From SZUA-217 sp034658975 (GTDB lineage: Bacteria > Actinomycetota > Acidimicrobiia > Spongiisociales > ZC4RG35), in NCBI GenBank assembly GCA_034658975.1, contig JAYEGJ010000126.1, positions 1-57,436 on the forward strand: a stretch of 57,436 nucleotides of DNA, in the 5' to 3' direction. The notes beneath the pieces are model-generated. The model worked only from the letters and a program-made list of their open reading frames with translations, made no database searches and had not been told where the DNA came from. Made by a program: the position numbers and the translations under genes. Positions 16,988 to 25,541 of this stretch are shown here, in pieces; the stretch's first letter is position 1, and every line of letters begins with the position of its first letter.

Positions 16988-18855
16988 CACGCCACCACCA
17001 CTGCGGCCCGGGGCGCCATCGTCACGATCGATCCCTCGACGCTGCCTTCGCCCCACAGGACTTCTGACAAGGCGTCGTCACTGAAGCTCGCGACTTCGTC
17101 AGACCTGTTGATGGCCACGACCAGTCGCCGATCGCCGAGGGTCCTCTGAAACGTGAGGAACCCGTCCCGGCCTTCGAGCGGCCTCCACTCCCCTGTGACG
17201 AGAGCGGGCTCCTTCCGCCGCAGCTGCCCGAGTTCCCGGAGGGTCTGGTGTACCTCATGTTCCGTGGGGTCATGTTCCGTGGGGTCGCCCTCCCAGGGGA
17301 ATGCTCCCCGGCTTGCAGGCTCGTCTCCACCTTCGAGGCCGACCTCATCGCCGTAATAGATACCCGGGGCGCCCGGATAGGTGAGCTGGAGGACAGTGGC
17401 GAGGCGGAGCCTCCAGGTCTCGCCGGCGCTCTCGGTGAGGAAGCGGCCGGTGTCGTGGCTGCCGATCAGGTTCTGGTTGGCGAGGGTCACCGGCCAGGCG
17501 TACTGAGCCCACATGCGTGAGAGGCCGTCGATCATCCCATCGCCTCCGAGGTCTCCGGCAGCGAAGAAGCGGGTGCAGAGGTCGCGGAAGGTGTAGTTCA
17601 TGGTTGCGTCGAAGCGATCACCCTGGAGCCACGGCGAGGCGTCACCCATGACCTCACAAAGCAGATAGGCATCGGGCTTGACCGCGCGCACCACCTCCCG
17701 GAAGTCATTCCAGAAGTCGGGGTCTACGTAGCGGACGACATCCATTCGCCAGCCATCGATGTCGTATTCCCTCGGCCAGTGGGCGGCCACGTCAAGCATG
17801 TAGGAGCGTGCCTCCGGGTTGGCGAGGTTGACACGTGGCATGGTCGGAACTCCGTACCAGGCCTCGAAACTCGCCTGAACCGGCCTGACGATCCCGTCGT
17901 CGGATATGAGAGGGAAACCGAGTTCGGTGCCAAGTCCGTCGATGTAATCACGGAAGTCGGAGTCTGATTGAGCCCGGTCCGATCGATACCGAATACTGAC
18001 CGGCCACTCCTCGACGACGAACCAGTCCCAATACTCAGAGTCCGGACCCTTCTCGGCGACGTCGGCGAACGCAAAGAAACGGGGGTGAACGTGATTGAAC
18101 GAGGCGTCCAGGATCACCCGTATCGATCGGGCGTGTGCCTCTGCGACCAAATCCTTCAGGGCCTGGTTGCCGCCCAGCATCGGGTCGACGGTGTAGTAGT
18201 CCACGGTGTCGTAGCGGTGATTCGACGGCGAGACAAAGATCGGGTTCAGGTAGAGGACATCGACCCCCATCTCGCTCAGATAGTCGAGACGCCGGATTAT
18301 CCCCCCAAGGTCTCCACCCTGGAACCCGCGCCGCTCCGGCGGCGACCCCCAAGGGTGCAGGCCGGTGTCGTCGGCGTGTTCACTTCGAGCGAAGCGATCG
18401 GGAAAGATCTGATAGATGCCGGCGCCCTTGACCCAATCGGGAACATCAAGGGCATCGGACGCAGTCAGCTTCCACCGGTCGATGCGCTCCACGGCGTTGC
18501 TGATCCCTGACGGGACCCGATAGACGCCCTTTCCGTTCGGAGCACTGAACGCAAAGGAATACTCGACATCTTCAACGAAGGGCCCGACGACCACCTCCCA
18601 GTAGATGAATCGGATGGTCTGAGCCGCTCGGGCCATCAGATATCCGGCTACTTCCTTGCCCTGACGAACCACGAGCATTCCGTCACTCAGGGCGGGGTCG
18701 GTCCAAACCCTGAATCGAACCGAGCCATCGGCATCGGAGTCGAGGAAGGCGCGATTAACAGGGTCGAACCGCACATCCCAGGGCGAGAGATCGCCGGGGG
18801 AGCCATAGACGCCGTGGTCGTCCGCCAGGGGGCGACGCTCAGCCTTTGACGGCAC
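16987..18855 (-). CDS. GH13 alpha-amylase family enzyme (neopullulanase/maltogenic type)
   Basis: 622 residues, GTG start at 18855, overlapping the malG stop by 17 bases. The N-terminal ~120 residues look like a CBM34-type domain; the (beta/alpha)8 barrel begins at GAGIYQIFPDRFARS. Catalytic blocks: DIDGWRMDVVRYVD (nucleophile Asp), AYLLCEVMGD (acid/base Glu), NLIGSHDTGRF (third Asp). No signal peptide, so it is probably cytoplasmic and hydrolyses imported maltodextrins. A 15-base tandem repeat at 17256-17285 gives a duplicated DPTEH within the protein. Its stop overlaps the GH57 start. Confidence 0.92.
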   Translation of the reverse strand: MPSKAERRPLADDHGVYGSPGDLSPWDVRFDPVNRAFLDSDADGSVRFRVWTDPALSDGMLVVRQGKEVAGYLMARAAQTIRFIYWEVVVGPFVEDVEYSFAFSAPNGKGVYRVPSGISNAVERIDRWKLTASDALDVPDWVKGAGIYQIFPDRFARSEHADDTGLHPWGSPPERRGFQGGDLGGIIRRLDYLSEMGVDVLYLNPIFVSPSNHRYDTVDYYTVDPMLGGNQALKDLVAEAHARSIRVILDASFNHVHPRFFAFADVAEKGPDSEYWDWFVVEEWPVSIRYRSDRAQSDSDFRDYIDGLGTELGFPLISDDGIVRPVQASFEAWYGVPTMPRVNLANPEARSYMLDVAAHWPREYDIDGWRMDVVRYVDPDFWNDFREVVRAVKPDAYLLCEVMGDASPWLQGDRFDATMNYTFRDLCTRFFAAGDLGGDGMIDGLSRMWAQYAWPVTLANQNLIGSHDTGRFLTESAGETWRLRLATVLQLTYPGAPGIYYGDEVGLEGGDEPASRGAFPWEGDPTEHDPTEHEVHQTLRELGQLRRKEPALVTGEWRPLEGRDGFLTFQRTLGDRRLVVAINRSDEVASFSDDALSEVLWGEGSVEGSIVTMAPRAAVVVA

Positions 18856-19780
18856 CCTGAGTCAGACCCGAGACGATGTACCTCTGGAGGAAGAGGAACA
18901 GGATGACAACTGGAACGCCGGCCATAAGGGCACCGGCGGCGAAGGGACCCCAGCGCTGGTTGAACTGGTCGCTCAGGAATCTGAACAGACCAACCGACAG
19001 CGTGTAGTTCTCCGGACTTCCTTGACCGAGAACCGCGTCGGCGAGGACGAAGTCATTGATCAGGAAAATGAACGACAGGAGGAAGACCACGGCGAGGATC
19101 GGTGCCACCAGCGGCAGGATGATCCTGAAGAAGACCTGATGGTGGCTGGCCCCGTCGACCTTGGCCGACTCGTCGAGATCCTTGGGGATCGTGTCGAAGA
19201 AGCCCTTCATCAGCCAGGTGTTCACGCCGAGAGCGCCGCCCAGGTACACGAGCGTCAAGCCGGATTTGGTGCCGAGGCCGATGGCCGGGAACACACCCTT
19301 GATCTGGACCATGATCAGGAAGATGGCCACGAAGGCGAGAATCTGAGGGAACATCTGGATCAGAAGCACCGCAAGCAGGCCAACCCGACGCCCCTGGAAG
19401 CGCATTCTCGAGAAGGCATAAGCGGCCAAAGCCGAGAGGAAGGTCATGATGACCGAGGCCCCACCGGCGATCATGATCGTGTTCAGATACCAACTCGAGT
19501 AGGGAATCGCGCCGGAGAAGAGCACCTTGTAGTTCTCGAGCGTGAACGAGTCCGGGATCAGCCTCTGCGAGGTCAGAGTCCCGAGAGGATTGAGCGAGGC
19601 GGAGACCACCCAGATCACGGGGAATAGGGCAAAGATGAGGGCTGCCCAGGCCACCAGATGCCTCCAGCCAACAGTTCTGAACCATTTGATGAGCGGAGTG
19701 CGGCCGCCAACGACGGCTCCGGTACCGGCCTTGGTCTTGACTTGGGCGGGAACTCTGCCCTCTTGTGGAATTGCCGTCAT
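18839..19780 (-). CDS. malG: Maltodextrin ABC transporter permease MalG
   Basis: 313 residues with six predicted membrane helices after a ~40-residue cytoplasmic N terminus. The ABC-permease EAA loop is clear (DLDESAKVDGASHHQVFFRI followed by ILPLV), as is the MalG-type ending FLQRYIVSGLTQGAVKG. It forms the channel with MalF and receives maltodextrins from MalE. ATG at 19780 shares a base with the malF stop (TGATG). No ATPase gene is present in the operon; a shared MsmK/MalK-type ATPase encoded elsewhere is presumed. Confidence 0.93.
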   Translation of the reverse strand: MTAIPQEGRVPAQVKTKAGTGAVVGGRTPLIKWFRTVGWRHLVAWAALIFALFPVIWVVSASLNPLGTLTSQRLIPDSFTLENYKVLFSGAIPYSSWYLNTIMIAGGASVIMTFLSALAAYAFSRMRFQGRRVGLLAVLLIQMFPQILAFVAIFLIMVQIKGVFPAIGLGTKSGLTLVYLGGALGVNTWLMKGFFDTIPKDLDESAKVDGASHHQVFFRIILPLVAPILAVVFLLSFIFLINDFVLADAVLGQGSPENYTLSVGLFRFLSDQFNQRWGPFAAGALMAGVPVVILFLFLQRYIVSGLTQGAVKG

Positions 19781-21390
19781 CAGACCAAATCCTCCAGTGC
19801 GCGGGTTCTACGGAAGCTGATTCCCGAAACAGTCGCCACCATCAGAAAGATCAGGACGGCGATCGCCGAGGCAAAGCCCCACTGAGCGCCGGAACCCGAT
19901 TCGAAGGCGAGTCGATAGGTGTAGCTGATGAGAATGTCGGTGTGACCGGCCGGAGTCACGGCGCCCTCGATCGGAGGACCTCCCCGGTTGAGGAGGTAGA
20001 TCACGTTGAAGTTGTTGAAGTTGAATGCGAACGAGGCAATCAGCAACGGAGCCACCGAGATCATCAGCATCGGGAAAGTGATCCGACGGAAAGCCTGGCG
20101 GGGAGTGGCTCCATCGACGTAGGAGGCCTCCTTGAGCTCGTCAGGAATACTCTGGAGCGCACCCGTGGAGACAAGAAACATGTACGGGAACCCGAGCCAC
20201 AGGTTGACCAGAAGCACAGAAGCCTTGGCGAGAGTCGGATCGCGAAGCCAGGCGATGTCGGCGTCGAGGATCCTGTTTATCACTCCGAACTCCTGGTTCA
20301 ACATGCCGGCCCAGACGAGAGCGGTCATGAAACTGGGCAGTGCATAGGGAATGACGAGGAGGGCGCGGTAGAGCTTCTGTCCGCGCATCGCCGGATGATT
20401 GAGGGCGATCGCGAGGCCTAGTCCCACGATAAAGGTGAGGACCACGGACGAGATGGCAAAGACGTAGTTCCATATCAGCACCCGCATGAATGGGCCGCGG
20501 ATGGCCTCGTTGGTGAAGGCTCTCGTGTAGTTGTCGAACCCGATGAAGATCTGCCACCCGGGATCTAGCGTGTTGCCTTCGGGATCGGTGAATCGTCCAT
20601 CTTTGGGCTCATAGACGACACCCGTGTCGCTGTCGGTTAGGAGTCCCGAGGACTCGTCGTATGTGTACAGAGCTGAGTAGACCGCTGCCGAAGTCAAAGT
20701 CGCGGCCTTGATCGCCCCTTCGTCCGTTGGGACCTCGAACTCGACGATCTCCGCCTGACGATCGGATACGTCCTTGATTCCGAGAGTGGCATAGGGATCG
20801 ACGGCGATGACCTTCCCATCGGCGTCGGTAGTCACTTCGTCGGGAGTGACGGGCTCGAGCCCTTCCGCGGTTCCGAGGAACTCGTTGCCAGTGTCGTCGA
20901 TCAGATAGAAGGCCAGGGCGCCACTGTCGTCCATGATTGTCAGCTCGAACCTGGTGGTCCCGGGAACATTGGAAACACGACCGGTGAGGTTGTCGATTGC
21001 CTGCTGCTCGGTGAGTCGATGGTCGACCGACGAGTTGGTCAGCGAAATGGACCCGGAGTAGAGAACCGGGACCATCTGGAAGGCCAGGGCGAAGATCGTC
21101 CCTGGGACCAGGTACTTCGCAGCCAATCGTTTCTTGGAGAGGTATGCCCAATCGATCAGCGCGGTGGCGAAGGCGGTGACGGCAAGGCCGGCCCACCACT
21201 CGTTCTCGACCATGGACGGCAGTCCGGCGAGGAACATCGCATTGATTGCGGCGAGAAGGAGGAGCTTGACAACCAAGCCCCAGGTGAATGAGAGACGTCG
21301 GGGGGATTCCTCCCCCCGACGTCCATCGTCAGGGGAGCCCGACAGATGGTCTACAGATACAGACCCTCCGTTTGGCTCCGTCTCGGTCAT
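19780..21390 (-). CDS. malF: Maltodextrin ABC transporter permease MalF
   Basis: 536 residues. N-terminal helices (VVKLLLLAAINAMFLAG and two more), then a large extracytoplasmic insert between about residues 115 and 290, comparable to the P2 loop of enterobacterial MalF that contacts the binding protein. The transporter core follows with the EAA loop ELKEASYVDGATPRQAFRRI and a final NRGGPPIEGAVTP region typical of MalF. It is 7 bases after malE and overlaps malG. Confidence 0.93.
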   Translation of the reverse strand: MTETEPNGGSVSVDHLSGSPDDGRRGEESPRRLSFTWGLVVKLLLLAAINAMFLAGLPSMVENEWWAGLAVTAFATALIDWAYLSKKRLAAKYLVPGTIFALAFQMVPVLYSGSISLTNSSVDHRLTEQQAIDNLTGRVSNVPGTTRFELTIMDDSGALAFYLIDDTGNEFLGTAEGLEPVTPDEVTTDADGKVIAVDPYATLGIKDVSDRQAEIVEFEVPTDEGAIKAATLTSAAVYSALYTYDESSGLLTDSDTGVVYEPKDGRFTDPEGNTLDPGWQIFIGFDNYTRAFTNEAIRGPFMRVLIWNYVFAISSVVLTFIVGLGLAIALNHPAMRGQKLYRALLVIPYALPSFMTALVWAGMLNQEFGVINRILDADIAWLRDPTLAKASVLLVNLWLGFPYMFLVSTGALQSIPDELKEASYVDGATPRQAFRRITFPMLMISVAPLLIASFAFNFNNFNVIYLLNRGGPPIEGAVTPAGHTDILISYTYRLAFESGSGAQWGFASAIAVLIFLMVATVSGISFRRTRALEDLV

Positions 21391-21397
21391 TTGTCGA

Positions 21398-22753
21398 TCA
21401 GCCCTCGGCGATCGTGGCGCGGATCTGCTCCGCAGCGTTGGTGAACGCCTCCACAGGATCGCTGCCGGTGAAGATCAATTCGTAAGCGTCGGTCCACGCC
21501 TGCCAAACAGCACCCATCTGAGGGATGGCGGGCATCGGGTATCCGTTCTGACCGGCCTCACCGAAACCCTTGATGTTGGGGTCGGCGGCCGCAACGACGT
21601 CAAAGGCCGCGGTGTGGGCAGGTGGACGACCACCGGCACCGAAGAGGGCTTCCTGCGCCTCCTGGGTAGCCATGTAGTCGATCACGAAGGTCGAAGCGAT
21701 CAGTGGGTTCTCGGCGAACTGAGAAACCATGAAGCCCTGTACGCCAATGAACGGCTGGGGCTCGCCGCCGCCAACCGACGGTATGGCCTCGACGACATAG
21801 TTGACGCCTGCCTCATCGAATGAACCAAGGGCCCACGGGCCGGTGATTGCAAACGGAGCAGCACCCGTGCTGAACGACTCGATCATCACGTCATAAAGAG
21901 TATCGATGCTGATCACGCCCTGATCCGACAACTCACCGAAGTAGACGGCGGCAGCAAGGCCACCCTCACTGTCGATACCGATGTCATCGGGGTTGTAGCT
22001 GCCGTCGGCGTTGAGACCGAAGACATAGCCACCGAGGGAGGTGACGATCGGGTAGTTGTGGAATGGGTCGCCGTTGCCGTTCTCCTGCAATGCGAGGGGA
22101 AGGGTGATGGTGCCATCGGTCTGGAGCGCCAGAGCTGTATCGACCATGTCCTCGAACGTGGCCGGGCTGTCCGGAACCAGGTCCACGTTGCGAATGAGAG
22201 CGATGTTCTCAATGGCATATGGCAGACCGTAGATCTGACCCTCATAGTTGAAGGCGGAAACCGCTGCAGTTGCGAAGTCGCCTTCAACAGCAGCGATGTC
22301 GAGCGGCGCAACGACGCCGGCAGCGACAAGGCCGCCAAGCCAGTCGTGGGCACCGATGATCACATCGGGTCCCTCACCGGCGGGAGCAGCCGTGATCAGA
22401 CGATCGCGAATGTCTCCGAATCCAAGTTCCTGGACCGCGACGGTGATGCCCTGGGCGGCAGCAAAGTCGTCGGCAAAGGCCTGGATGACCGGAGCCCGTG
22501 TGTCGTCGGCCCAGATCACCAGGTCGGCGTCGGCACGAACGATTGCTTCGGTGGTTGTAGTGGTGTCTTCTCCAGCCGCCGTGGTCTCTGTGACCTCGGC
22601 TTCGGTGGTTGTGGTCGCTGCGGGAGCTTCCGTCGTAACGGTCGCCTCGCCCTCCGTCGTGGTGGTGTCACCAGCATCGGAAGGACTGCAAGCAGCGAGA
22701 ACCATGGCCAGGGCTGCAAGCAGCGCAAGCCATACGGTTCGCTTAGATCTCAA
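21398..22753 (-). CDS. malE: Maltodextrin-binding lipoprotein MalE
   Basis: 451 residues. Starts at TTG 22753, chosen because a perfect AGGAGG lies six bases upstream. Lipoprotein signal VWLALLAALAMVLAACSPSD, then a long Thr/Glu linker (residues ~28-70), then a family-1 solute-binding domain (ADLVIWADDTRAPVIQAFAD, TAAPAGEGPDVIIGAHDWLG, GPWALGSFDEAGVNYVV, GVQGFMVSQFAENP). It captures maltodextrins outside the membrane for MalFG. First gene of the operon; twin LacI-type operators lie about 170 bases upstream. Confidence 0.93.
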   Translation of the reverse strand: MRSKRTVWLALLAALAMVLAACSPSDAGDTTTTEGEATVTTEAPAATTTTEAEVTETTAAGEDTTTTTEAIVRADADLVIWADDTRAPVIQAFADDFAAAQGITVAVQELGFGDIRDRLITAAPAGEGPDVIIGAHDWLGGLVAAGVVAPLDIAAVEGDFATAAVSAFNYEGQIYGLPYAIENIALIRNVDLVPDSPATFEDMVDTALALQTDGTITLPLALQENGNGDPFHNYPIVTSLGGYVFGLNADGSYNPDDIGIDSEGGLAAAVYFGELSDQGVISIDTLYDVMIESFSTGAAPFAITGPWALGSFDEAGVNYVVEAIPSVGGGEPQPFIGVQGFMVSQFAENPLIASTFVIDYMATQEAQEALFGAGGRPPAHTAAFDVVAAADPNIKGFGEAGQNGYPMPAIPQMGAVWQAWTDAYELIFTGSDPVEAFTNAAEQIRATIAEG

Positions 22754-22922
22754 TTGGATCCTCCTGTTGGAAAGGGTAAAAGGCCCGTCGGCTCAGAGAC
22801 GCCCGAAGGCGACTCGTCGAGTCCCGTAGGCCTCGACAGGCCATATCGTGCAATAGATACCGCAGATGCCTCAGCATCCCCAGGGTCTTTGGTCACACGA
22901 TTCTGGTCCATCTCGGGGGGAA

Positions 22923-22959
22923 TGTAACCGTTTACATCAGAACCATGCAAACGGTTACA
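22923..22959. promoter_or_regulatory. Twin LacI-family operators upstream of malE
   Basis: Two 14-base sites lie head to tail: TGTAACCGTTTACA (22923-22936) and TGCAAACGGTTACA (22946-22959). Each is a nearly perfect palindrome around a central CG, the hallmark of LacI/MalR-type operators, and they are the same site in opposite orientation. Centre-to-centre spacing is 23 bases, about two helical turns, which favours cooperative binding. They lie in the divergent gap between malE and the YjbQ-family gene. The regulator is probably the LacI-family protein encoded in the mal operon. Confidence 0.75.
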
Positions 22960-23020
22960 TCGACGCACGTCGATGGACAGACGGGGAGACCGTTCGCAAT
23001 GGCGCGGTACGCTCGGCCAC

Positions 23021-23428
23021 ATGAAGACGGAACAGCTCACCGTGACCACCGGAGGCCGGGCGACGACCCTCGACATCACTGCCGAAGTTGCTCGCTTCTG
23101 CGCCGACGAAGGCGACGGGCTCGTCTCGGTCTTCATCCCCCATGCCACCGCCGGTGTCGCCATATTCGAAACCGGAGCGGGAAGCGATCACGATGTCCTG
23201 ATGGCCATCGATCGGCTGCTGCCCGCTGAACCGGGTCGATGGCGACATGAGCACGGAACACCGGGGCATGGACGTGACCATGTTCTCCCGGCGTTCATCT
23301 CGCCATCGATCACGATCCCGGTGGAGGCTGGCCGGATGGCCCTCGGCACGTGGCAGTCGCTCGTCCTCGTCGACACCAACGTCGACAACCCGGTGCGGAC
23401 CATCCGGCTGTCCTTCATCGCCGGCTGA
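23021..23428 (+). CDS. YjbQ/UPF0047 family protein (secondary thiamine-phosphate synthase family)
   Basis: 135 residues from ATG 23021. Conserved YjbQ blocks: VFIPHATAGVAIFE, RHEHGTPGHGRDHVLPAF, SPSITIPVEAGRMALGTWQ. The family has been linked to a weak thiamine-phosphate synthase activity; its main cellular role is unclear. No Shine-Dalgarno site is visible before the start, so the message may be leaderless. It is divergent from malE and lies about 60 bases from the LacI operators, so it might be affected by them. Confidence 0.85.
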   Translation: MKTEQLTVTTGGRATTLDITAEVARFCADEGDGLVSVFIPHATAGVAIFETGAGSDHDVLMAIDRLLPAEPGRWRHEHGTPGHGRDHVLPAFISPSITIPVEAGRMALGTWQSLVLVDTNVDNPVRTIRLSFIAG

Positions 23429-23461
23429 GGCCCACCTAGTTCGCGTTCCTAATGCTGTGCG

Positions 23462-23475
23462 TTCGGTATACCGAA
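23462..23475. promoter_or_regulatory. Perfect 14-base palindrome, possible operator
   Basis: TTCGGTATACCGAA is a perfect palindrome in the 119-base gap before the HAD-hydrolase gene. Its length, symmetry and position suggest a binding site for a dimeric regulator, but no regulator is adjacent and it could be chance. It is unlike the CG-centred operators upstream of malE. Confidence 0.35.
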
Positions 23476-23547
23476 TCTACGCCGCGCAGAAGCCGAGGAG
23501 GCCCCCATTGAGGTCTGTGGAAAACTCGATAACCTGATAGGTCTGCC

Positions 23548-24516
23548 ATGAGTAGACAACTCTTCCCCCAGAACGTCATCGCGATGATCTGGGACTTCGA
23601 CAAAACGTTGATCCCCGGGAACATGCAGGGACCGCTCTTCCGTCATTTCGGGATTGACGAGACCGAGTTCTGGAGAGAGGTAGACGGCCTCGAGCAGTTC
23701 TACCAAAACCAGGGGTCCACCCTGGTTCAGCGCGATCACCTCTACCTCAACCACATCCTGACCTACGTCCGGGAGGGCCGGATGCCGGGACTGGACAACG
23801 CCCTGTTGAAGACACTCGGCGCAGAGATCGACTTCTACACCGGCATGCCCGACTTCCTCGAGTTGGTGCGCAAGACGGTGGAGTCCGAGCCCAAGTTCGC
23901 CGAGCATCAGATTCAGGTGGAGCACTACGTGGTGTCGACCGGGCTTCGGCAGATGATCCTCGGCTCGGTCATCGCCCCCCAGGTCGAGCACGTCTGGGCA
24001 TGCGAGTTCACCGAGGTCGTGGCACCGCCCGATTACCAGAGCCACCAGGGTCAGCTATTTGCACCCGATGGTGAGATACGCCAGTTGGTCTACACCATCG
24101 ACAACACCTCGAAGACGCGCGCCCTCTTCGAGATCAACAAGGGAACCAACAAGAACAGCACGATCGATGTGAACGCCAAGATCGCACATGCCGATCGCCG
24201 CGTCCCGTTCCAGAACATGATCTACATCGCCGACGGACCGTCGGATGTCCCGGTCTTCTCGGTCGTCGAGGCCAACGGAGGGCGGACCTACGCCGTCTAC
24301 CGCCCCGGATCTCACGGGGAGTTCGACCAGGCCGCCCGATTGCTCGAACAGGACAGGGTCGACGCCTTCGGCGAGGCCGACTACTCCGACGGGTCCCACA
24401 CGGCGATGTGGCTCAACCATGCTGCCCACACGATCGCCAATCGAATCGTGAGAGATCGCGAAGAGACGCTCAACGAACGGATGGGCTTGCCCCCTCGGCA
24501 CGTACCCGAGGAGTGA
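23548..24516 (+). CDS. HAD-superfamily phosphatase-like hydrolase
   Basis: 322 residues. HAD motif I is MIWDFDKTLIPG (two catalytic Asp), motif II is the STG of VVSTGLRQMI, and motif IV is YIADGPSDVPVF. The cap region between motifs I and II is large and helical (EFWREVDGLEQFYQNQG). The substrate is unknown; the motif layout fits a C1-capped phosphoserine phosphatase-like group. No signal peptide. A strong hairpin terminator follows. Confidence 0.85.
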   Translation: MSRQLFPQNVIAMIWDFDKTLIPGNMQGPLFRHFGIDETEFWREVDGLEQFYQNQGSTLVQRDHLYLNHILTYVREGRMPGLDNALLKTLGAEIDFYTGMPDFLELVRKTVESEPKFAEHQIQVEHYVVSTGLRQMILGSVIAPQVEHVWACEFTEVVAPPDYQSHQGQLFAPDGEIRQLVYTIDNTSKTRALFEINKGTNKNSTIDVNAKIAHADRRVPFQNMIYIADGPSDVPVFSVVEANGGRTYAVYRPGSHGEFDQAARLLEQDRVDAFGEADYSDGSHTAMWLNHAAHTIANRIVRDREETLNERMGLPPRHVPEE

Positions 24517-24541
24517 TCCGAGAGCGCACGCAAGCAATATG

Positions 24542-24569
24542 AAAGGGCGGTCCCGAAGGACCGCCCTTT
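24542..24569. terminator. Bidirectional hairpin terminator
   Basis: AAAGGGCGGTCC, loop CGAA, GGACCGCCCTTT: a perfect 12-bp stem with A and T ends in either direction. It lies between two convergent genes (ends at 24516 and 24596) and can serve both. Confidence 0.88.
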
Positions 24570-24595
24570 CCGCTCCCAATGGGTTAGGAGCAGCC

Positions 24596-25450
24596 TTACT
24601 TGTCGCCGGCACCCTCATCGTGAGTCTTCTCTTCACAGATGCGGGTGAATGAGTAGACCTCGCGATGACCCTGGTCCGTCTCGAGGACCACATCGAAGGT
24701 CTCGCCGCACGGGGCCTCGGGGAACTCAACCTTGAGCCACCACTCGCCGGACTCACCGATCACGGTGCTTCCCGACCCGAACTTCGACTCGATCCAGATC
24801 TTCGTTCCGGGATCGCCCATGCCGTACCACTTGTCGTAGGGGACTTCCTCGCCACACGACCCGTACTTCTGAGTGGCCGAAAACTCGTAATCCTTGGGCT
24901 CTTCCTTCGGCTCTTCCTTGGGCTCGTCGGGAGCGTCGTAGTACGCCTTCACCGAAGCGGTCGACTTGTTGCCGGCTTCGTCCACTGCATCGAAGGCCGC
25001 CAGGTTGCCACCGTCATGGGTGAGGATCAGAACGATGCGCCAGTTGCCTTCGCCGTCGACGTCAGCTTCGTAGTCGCCGGCAAACACGCGAGCACCGGGC
25101 TCGGTCTTGCCTTCGAACGCAACCTTCTTCTCATCGAAATGCTGACCGTCCTCGGGGAAGAGAATGACGATGTCTGGAGGAGTCGTGTCCTTCTCCTCGA
25201 CCTCTTCTTCGGGCTCATCCTTCGGCTCATCATCGAGATCGCCCGAATGATCATCCTTGATCGGTTCCTCTTTCACCGCTTGGGTGGTCGGAGGCTGTTC
25301 CTTCTCCACAATGGAGGTGGTTGTCGCGGGCACTCTGATCGCTACCGGCTCACCGGCGGTGTCGTCGCCAGGTGTGGCCATAAAGGCAACGGCCGCACCG
25401 GCAACCAGGACGAGCGCAAAGGCCGCAACGAAGACCAACGCCTTCTTCAT
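24596..25450 (-). CDS. Secreted or membrane-anchored protein with Ig-like segment and acidic linkers
   Basis: 284 residues from ATG 25450, which has GGAG seven bases upstream. N-terminal hydrophobic segment (ALVFVAAFALVLVAGAAVAF) is a signal anchor. Then comes a Lys/Glu/Asp-rich linker, an Ig-like block (TPPDIVILFPEDGQHFDEKK, then DGEGNWRIVLILTHDGGN, VDEAGNKSTASVKAYYD) resembling bacterial adhesion-type Ig repeats, a DEPKEEPKEEPKDYEF linker, and a C-terminal domain with paired cysteines. Probably exposed on the cell surface. No enzymatic motif seen. Confidence 0.75.
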   Translation of the reverse strand: MKKALVFVAAFALVLVAGAAVAFMATPGDDTAGEPVAIRVPATTTSIVEKEQPPTTQAVKEEPIKDDHSGDLDDEPKDEPEEEVEEKDTTPPDIVILFPEDGQHFDEKKVAFEGKTEPGARVFAGDYEADVDGEGNWRIVLILTHDGGNLAAFDAVDEAGNKSTASVKAYYDAPDEPKEEPKEEPKDYEFSATQKYGSCGEEVPYDKWYGMGDPGTKIWIESKFGSGSTVIGESGEWWLKVEFPEAPCGETFDVVLETDQGHREVYSFTRICEEKTHDEGAGDK

Positions 25451-25541
25451 GCCTAACTCCCTCAAGTCACGCACTCCCAGCGCGCCACCGCGGCATCATT
25501 ATCCACTCTGGTGAGCCAGCCGCACATGGGCTATTCGGCCT

